Below, piece by piece: positions 61,501 to 64,000 of a stretch of DNA of 64,000 bases. Source of the stretch: an uncultured Eubacteriales bacterium. Lineage in GTDB: Bacteria > Bacillota > Clostridia > Christensenellales > Aristaeellaceae. Location of the stretch: the NCBI GenBank assembly GCA_902760595.1, contig CACWHI010000002.1, forward strand, positions 62,001 through 126,000. Reading direction: 5' to 3'. A program made the translations under genes and the position numbers. The notes under the pieces were generated by a model. It was not told the origin of the DNA and searched no databases. It saw only the letters and a list, made by a program, of their open reading frames with translations. The stretch's first letter is position 1, and every line of letters starts with the position of its first letter.

Positions 61501-63066
61501 GGCATAATCATAATAGCCCATGGTCTTGCCGTACAGCTCAAACAGCCAGCCAAAGCCACGGCCCCAGCAGAAGGGCAGCACGACCGCCAGCGCGACCGAC
61601 AGCATCACGCCAAATCCGATGACAAACTCGCGGAGCATCGCCCGCCGCGCCTCCGGTTCCGCCTTGGTTTCCCGGAACTGCAGGTATAGCGCCACCAGGC
61701 CCAGAGGCCCGAACATGAGCACCTGCGGCTTCATCAGCACCGCCAGCACGTAGAAGGGCAGGGCGAAGCTCCACTGCTTCCGCATGCCCCAGATGAGCGT
61801 CAGCGCCAGGAACAGCATCATCACACTGTCAGACTGTCCCCAGCCCGCGCCGGTCAGCAGCAGCAGCGGATTGAACAGGATCAGCGCCGCCGCCGAGAGA
61901 GTGAATACGGTCGGAGCAATGCGCTGGCGGCCCTTTCTGCCCGTCTTTTCCGTCATGCTCCGGTAGATAAGCCACGCCGTCAGCATGTCCGCCAGGATCG
62001 GCGGGAGCTTGATCATGAACTCAGTCACGCCGGTCCCGAACCAGTTTCCCAGAAGACCCACCACGCCCAGCACCAGGATATATCCCGGCGGGTAATCGCA
62101 GATATACATGGAGCGCCGCACAACGGGGTCCAGATCCAGCCGGTAGAAGCTGCCCGGTCCGTTGGTCGCCACACTCGAAGCCCAGGCGGAGAAATCCCCC
62201 ACGTCCACATCGTAGCCGCGGATCACGAGCGCGATCACGATTCGGACGATCAGCCCCAGCGCGAACAGCGCGAAGGCCCACAGAGCGCCCGTCTCCAGCG
62301 GACGGCTGCGGTCCGCGCGCTTCAGGGCATACCAGGCCAGCGCGGCATAGCCGATCAGCGCCAGCGCCATCAGCGCGATGTGGCCCGCGGGACCGGCATC
62401 CTCCTCCCCGTCTTCGGCCTCCTCACGCACATCCGCCTGCCGGGCCTTCTGGTACCAGTCATAAGCCCAATAGCCCTCCGGCACCTCGGCGACCTCGGTC
62501 AGCCGCAGGTCCCTGAACCACGCCTCACCCGTGGCCTCGCCGGAGTAGCCGCCCAGGCGCGCGAACACCGTGACTGAATGCTGGTCCGGGCCTGTCCGTC
62601 CGTAAAGCTTCAGATGCGCCCACTCCGGCTGATCGTACAGCGAATCCGAGAACACATAGGGGCCTTCGATGGACAGGTTCGCCCCGAGCCCGCCCTGGGC
62701 GCTGGCTCTGACATCCCCCTCCAGGCAGTACAGGCTGTCCGGCCGCACGCTGACGATCTGCGCGAAGCGCGCGTCATTGGCCAGCATGTTCACGATATGC
62801 GCCGATACGCCGCCGTCCTCCTCCGTCACAAAGTCATAGGCGGTATAGGTGGAACGGCTGACATAAGCGTCCTCGTACCACGCGCCGGAGCCCTTAGCGG
62901 CAAGCTCCTCAAAGCTGCCGTCCTTCAGCAGGTTCTCCCCGGTGATCCGGTGCCCGTCCCCCTGGGGGCGCAGGGCCAGCAGCAGGACCAGCAGTATCGC
63001 CAGCGCCGCCAGCGCTCCGCCAACCCATTTACGCCGTTTTTTCGGGATGCGATTCCATAAATCCAT
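58585..63066 (-). CDS. Double GT-C fusion: polyprenyl-phosphate mannosyltransferase-like and PMT (GT39) halves
   Basis: 1493 residues. A signal-anchor (about 14-32) and a carbohydrate-binding-like beta domain (about 45-195) precede a first multi-membrane GT-C unit (about 235-740; catalytic-type acid in DVDVGDFSAW at about 289). Then a soluble segment follows with an acidic WDE-rich stretch (about 852-885) and a discoidin-like beta domain. The second GT-C unit (about 1030-1490) is a PMT: YFDEIYHARTAYEHWAGMTP, ETTHPPLGKVLMSW and a C-terminal IYHYFPSVPFIILC. PMTs O-mannosylate proteins from dolichyl- or polyprenyl-phosphate sugars. Both halves in one chain is unusual. Role in surface glycosylation is inferred. 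Confidence 0.82.
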   Translation of the reverse strand: MDLWNRIPKKRRKWVGGALAALAILLVLLLALRPQGDGHRITGENLLKDGSFEELAAKGSGAWYEDAYVSRSTYTAYDFVTEEDGGVSAHIVNMLANDARFAQIVSVRPDSLYCLEGDVRASAQGGLGANLSIEGPYVFSDSLYDQPEWAHLKLYGRTGPDQHSVTVFARLGGYSGEATGEAWFRDLRLTEVAEVPEGYWAYDWYQKARQADVREEAEDGEEDAGPAGHIALMALALIGYAALAWYALKRADRSRPLETGALWAFALFALGLIVRIVIALVIRGYDVDVGDFSAWASSVATNGPGSFYRLDLDPVVRRSMYICDYPPGYILVLGVVGLLGNWFGTGVTEFMIKLPPILADMLTAWLIYRSMTEKTGRKGRQRIAPTVFTLSAAALILFNPLLLLTGAGWGQSDSVMMLFLALTLIWGMRKQWSFALPFYVLAVLMKPQVLMFGPLGLVALYLQFRETKAEPEARRAMLREFVIGFGVMLSVALAVVLPFCWGRGFGWLFELYGKTMGYYDYAAVNACNLYFLAGANWMGLASGAPRWFGWAALALFGLPAGWVVVRQRKNIRKALIPLAVLAVALILAVIGTVFRVSWQFWSTALMGLVIALTIALCVQAGQLRHLPLYGGLLMTGLFAMGGMMHERYLFPAILLLLWAWLIEEDDRILLAALLATAGCFLNVGCVLSRNQRIGGSDGHLTIPYIGHISDMGALEYLSAVLNVCAFSMTCWIGVDRAGEGWRPWRAKPVASAASDTEEKTSGNAVPAKPLGECVAREELSHTDRKLDRRDAVLILVITALYAGLAFWHLGSVTSPQTGYEFHAQYEKNPNYVPPEAETPAEEAAASAENPEPEYWDENDSELWDEEEAELWDEDDWSDEEGWDENAFDASMSAADEYILVTESVTFDLGKELPDFRMLYIGGVHQYKCSFKVETSADGETWTNAYTCRMDIGDLFQWNYVRSNRGMKGLSLNGRYVRLTAGDAGLTLMEVLFRDAEGNVLPIASAVSSTGGDVSALTDEQDTLTGEPGWYNSMYFDEIYHARTAYEHWAGMTPYETTHPPLGKVLMSWCVGLFGMTPFAWRFAGTLAGVLMLPGLYLLARLLFKKRRYAVLCCLMLALDTLHYTQTRLATIDSYVVLFIIWSYYFMFRWMLADFFGQPLRKTLVPLALSGLMMGLAVASKWTGCYAGVGLAILFFISVGRRWYAVKKAKAAHGNDPRVVAARGQGTRRLLITVVSCFIWFVGIPALIYYLSYIPYFAPNGGVSLQRIINAAEGMLSYHSQPGLGMDHPYYSPWYQWPFAVVKPMYYAADRYEPAGYASTILAFGNIAVWWVGFACLLMTFCAWLTRQLGSIKSGYPAEAATPLSPAGRYDRRPLMLIIAFAAQYLPWMLVPRGTYIYHYFPSVPFIILCTGLIFEYLEGWLTERAERRALEKGKTEEEAARAKKKADRWCLAGLIVYLIVVAALFIAFFPYASGLMVRTGWLDAMNWFGNLYY
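60411..60510 (-). repeat. Acidic Trp-Asp-Glu repeat segment inside the GT-C fusion
   Basis: Between the two GT-C units, about 35 residues consist of repeated (S/A)ELWDE(E/D) and WDEN type units, for example SELWDEEEAELWDEDDWSDE. It is a low-complexity acidic linker between the halves. Confidence 0.7.
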
Positions 63067-63087
63067 GCGGATATCTCCAATAATTGA

Positions 63088-63408
63088 TCAGAATGCGTCA
63101 CGGATCAAGCGAAAGCCCGCGTCGCTCTCCTCCAAAATGTCAAAGCGGCAGCCTTCCGTGCCGTATTCGCGCATATACGCCTGCGCGGCGCGGCGGAGGC
63201 GGCTCTTCTTCAGGCTGTCGACGCGCATCGCGCCTTCGCCGAGCCGGGGCGAGCTTTTGACCTCGACAAAAACGGTCTGGCCGCTCTCCTCCGCCACCAG
63301 GTCGATCTCCCCGCCGCCCCCGCGCCAGCGCAGATGCCGGATGCGGTAGCCGTGGCGGCGCAGGTAGCCGACCGCCCGCAGCTCCGCCAGTACTCCCCGG
63401 GCATTCAT
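63088..63408 (-). CDS. yraN: YraN/UPF0102 family nuclease-like protein
   Basis: 106 residues. The PD-(D/E)xK-type core is visible: GVLAELRAVGYLRRHGYRI, GGEIDLVAEESGQTVFVEVK (the E...D...ExK pattern), and RRAAQAYM. The protein usually is encoded next to rnhB, as here (4 bp overlap). The family has a restriction-endonuclease-like fold; its cellular role is not settled. Confidence 0.9.
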   Translation of the reverse strand: MNARGVLAELRAVGYLRRHGYRIRHLRWRGGGGEIDLVAEESGQTVFVEVKSSPRLGEGAMRVDSLKKSRLRRAAQAYMREYGTEGCRFDILEESDAGFRLIRDAF

Positions 63409-64000
63409 ACGAAATGCGTGATGAAGCTCCTGCGGTGCAGCGGACAGGGCCCGTACTTCCGCAGCGCTTCGATATGTTCCTTCGTGCCGTAGCCCTTATG
63501 CCGCGTGAAGCCGTACTGCGGATACAGCCGGTCCGCCTCCAGCATCTGCCGGTCACGGGTCACCTTGGCCACGATGCTCGCCGCGGCGATGGCGTAGCTC
63601 AGGGCGTCGCCGTGGATGATGGCCCGCTCCTCACCGTCCAGGCCCAGGTTCTTCACCGCGTCGATCAGGTAGACCTGCGCTTTCGCGCCTGAGGCCGCCT
63701 GCTGCATGGCCGCCCTGGTGGCGTTCAGGATGTTCACCCGGTCGATCTCCTCCGGGCCCGCCTGCCCCACGCCTACATAGCGCGCGAGCTTCAGAATGTC
63801 CTCAAACACCACTTCACGCCGTTTTTCGGACAGTTTTTTGCTGTCGTCCACCCACTCGAGTAGGGGTTCAGGGGGCATGATCACGCAGGCCGCCACCACA
63901 TTGCCCGCCAAAGGGCCGCGTCCCGCCTCGTCCATACCGGCGAACACGACGCCCGCGTCCCAGAGCGGACGATCCGTGGCGCAGAGGATATTCAGCCGTT
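63405..64000 (-). CDS. rnhB: Ribonuclease HII, 5' end beyond the right edge (partial)
   Basis: The frame stays open to the window edge. The internal ATG at 63947 would drop the N-terminal part; the upstream residues RLNILCATDRPLWDAGVVF are typical of the helix before the catalytic strand, so the real start is outside. The RNase HII motif GMDEAGRGPLAGNVVAA supplies the first Asp and Glu, and DDSKKLSEKRRE, DAVKN and HGDALSYAIAAASIVAKVTR supply further conserved residues. The enzyme removes ribonucleotides from DNA and RNA/DNA hybrids. The gene overlaps yraN by 4 bp. Confidence 0.93.
   Translation of the reverse strand, partial: RLNILCATDRPLWDAGVVFAGMDEAGRGPLAGNVVAACVIMPPEPLLEWVDDSKKLSEKRREVVFEDILKLARYVGVGQAGPEEIDRVNILNATRAAMQQAASGAKAQVYLIDAVKNLGLDGEERAIIHGDALSYAIAAASIVAKVTRDRQMLEADRLYPQYGFTRHKGYGTKEHIEALRKYGPCPLHRRSFITHFV

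Noticed and set aside
59701-61689. Long plus-strand open frame antisense to the GT-C fusion
   Set aside because: His/Arg/Gln-rich translation without any family features; explained by high GC. The sense gene has clear membrane helices and PMT motifs.

Overview
The window is a GC-rich, gene-dense stretch of a Bacillota (Firmicutes) chromosome, most likely an uncultured anaerobic member of the Clostridia from a gut or rumen type habitat. Reasons: a single-polypeptide pyruvate:ferredoxin oxidoreductase, GG(A)GG ribosome binding sites, TTGACA/TATAAT promoters, a preQ1-I riboswitch, several multi-gene ABC importers with A-x-A signal peptides, and pectin-degradation genes. No phage, IS element, CRISPR array, tRNA or rRNA was seen.

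Layout. 1-1.6 kb: end of thiI, then cca. 1.6-4.6 kb (minus): glmM with an LbH acyltransferase and a sugar nucleotidyltransferase. 4.7-12 kb (minus): small membrane protein, PIG-L deacetylase and a five-gene oligopeptide ABC importer whose binding protein sits on a membrane-anchored coiled-coil stalk. 12.1-13.4 kb (minus): queF and a YhhQ-type queuosine-precursor transporter under a preQ1-I riboswitch. 13.5-15.8 kb (minus): diguanylate cyclase and ROK kinase. 15.9-23.4 kb: LysR regulator divergent from a sugar ABC importer (no ATPase), an FG-GAP lyase-like protein and a GH105 hydrolase, read as a rhamnogalacturonan/pectin oligosaccharide locus. 23.4-27.2 kb (minus): YtrA-type GntR/ABC-2 exporter, paired half-size ChrA transporters and a TetR regulator. 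27.4-31 kb (plus): MMPL/RND exporter plus heptad-repeat partner. 31.1-37.6 kb (plus): secreted YD-like protein, murC, secreted NlpC/P60-like protein, dxs, tlyA. 37.6-41.6 kb: small leader-like peptide gene divergent from PFOR. 41.7-42.7 kb: a small AT-rich island with a Xre regulator and a secreted protein.

42.6-46.7 kb (minus) holds the most unusual part: an operon degV - coiled-coil/Snf7-like - CHMP-like protein ending in a MIM1-like helix - MIT-like/Vps4-like AAA ATPase. It looks like a bacterial ESCRT-III/Vps4 membrane-remodelling module, different from PspA/Vipp1.

46.7-52.1 kb (minus): penicillin-binding protein, FtsW/RodA protein, FHA protein and an exported zinc-ribbon protein, a wall-growth cluster. 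52.3-54.1 kb (plus): lepA. 54.2-57.7 kb: putP divergent from a GtaA-like glutaminase family protein around a palindromic operator. 57.7-64 kb (minus): alpha/beta hydrolase, a 1493-residue double GT-C glycosyltransferase fusion, yraN and the C-terminal part of rnhB, which runs off the right edge. Many adjacent genes overlap by ATGA, so most blocks are tightly coupled operons.
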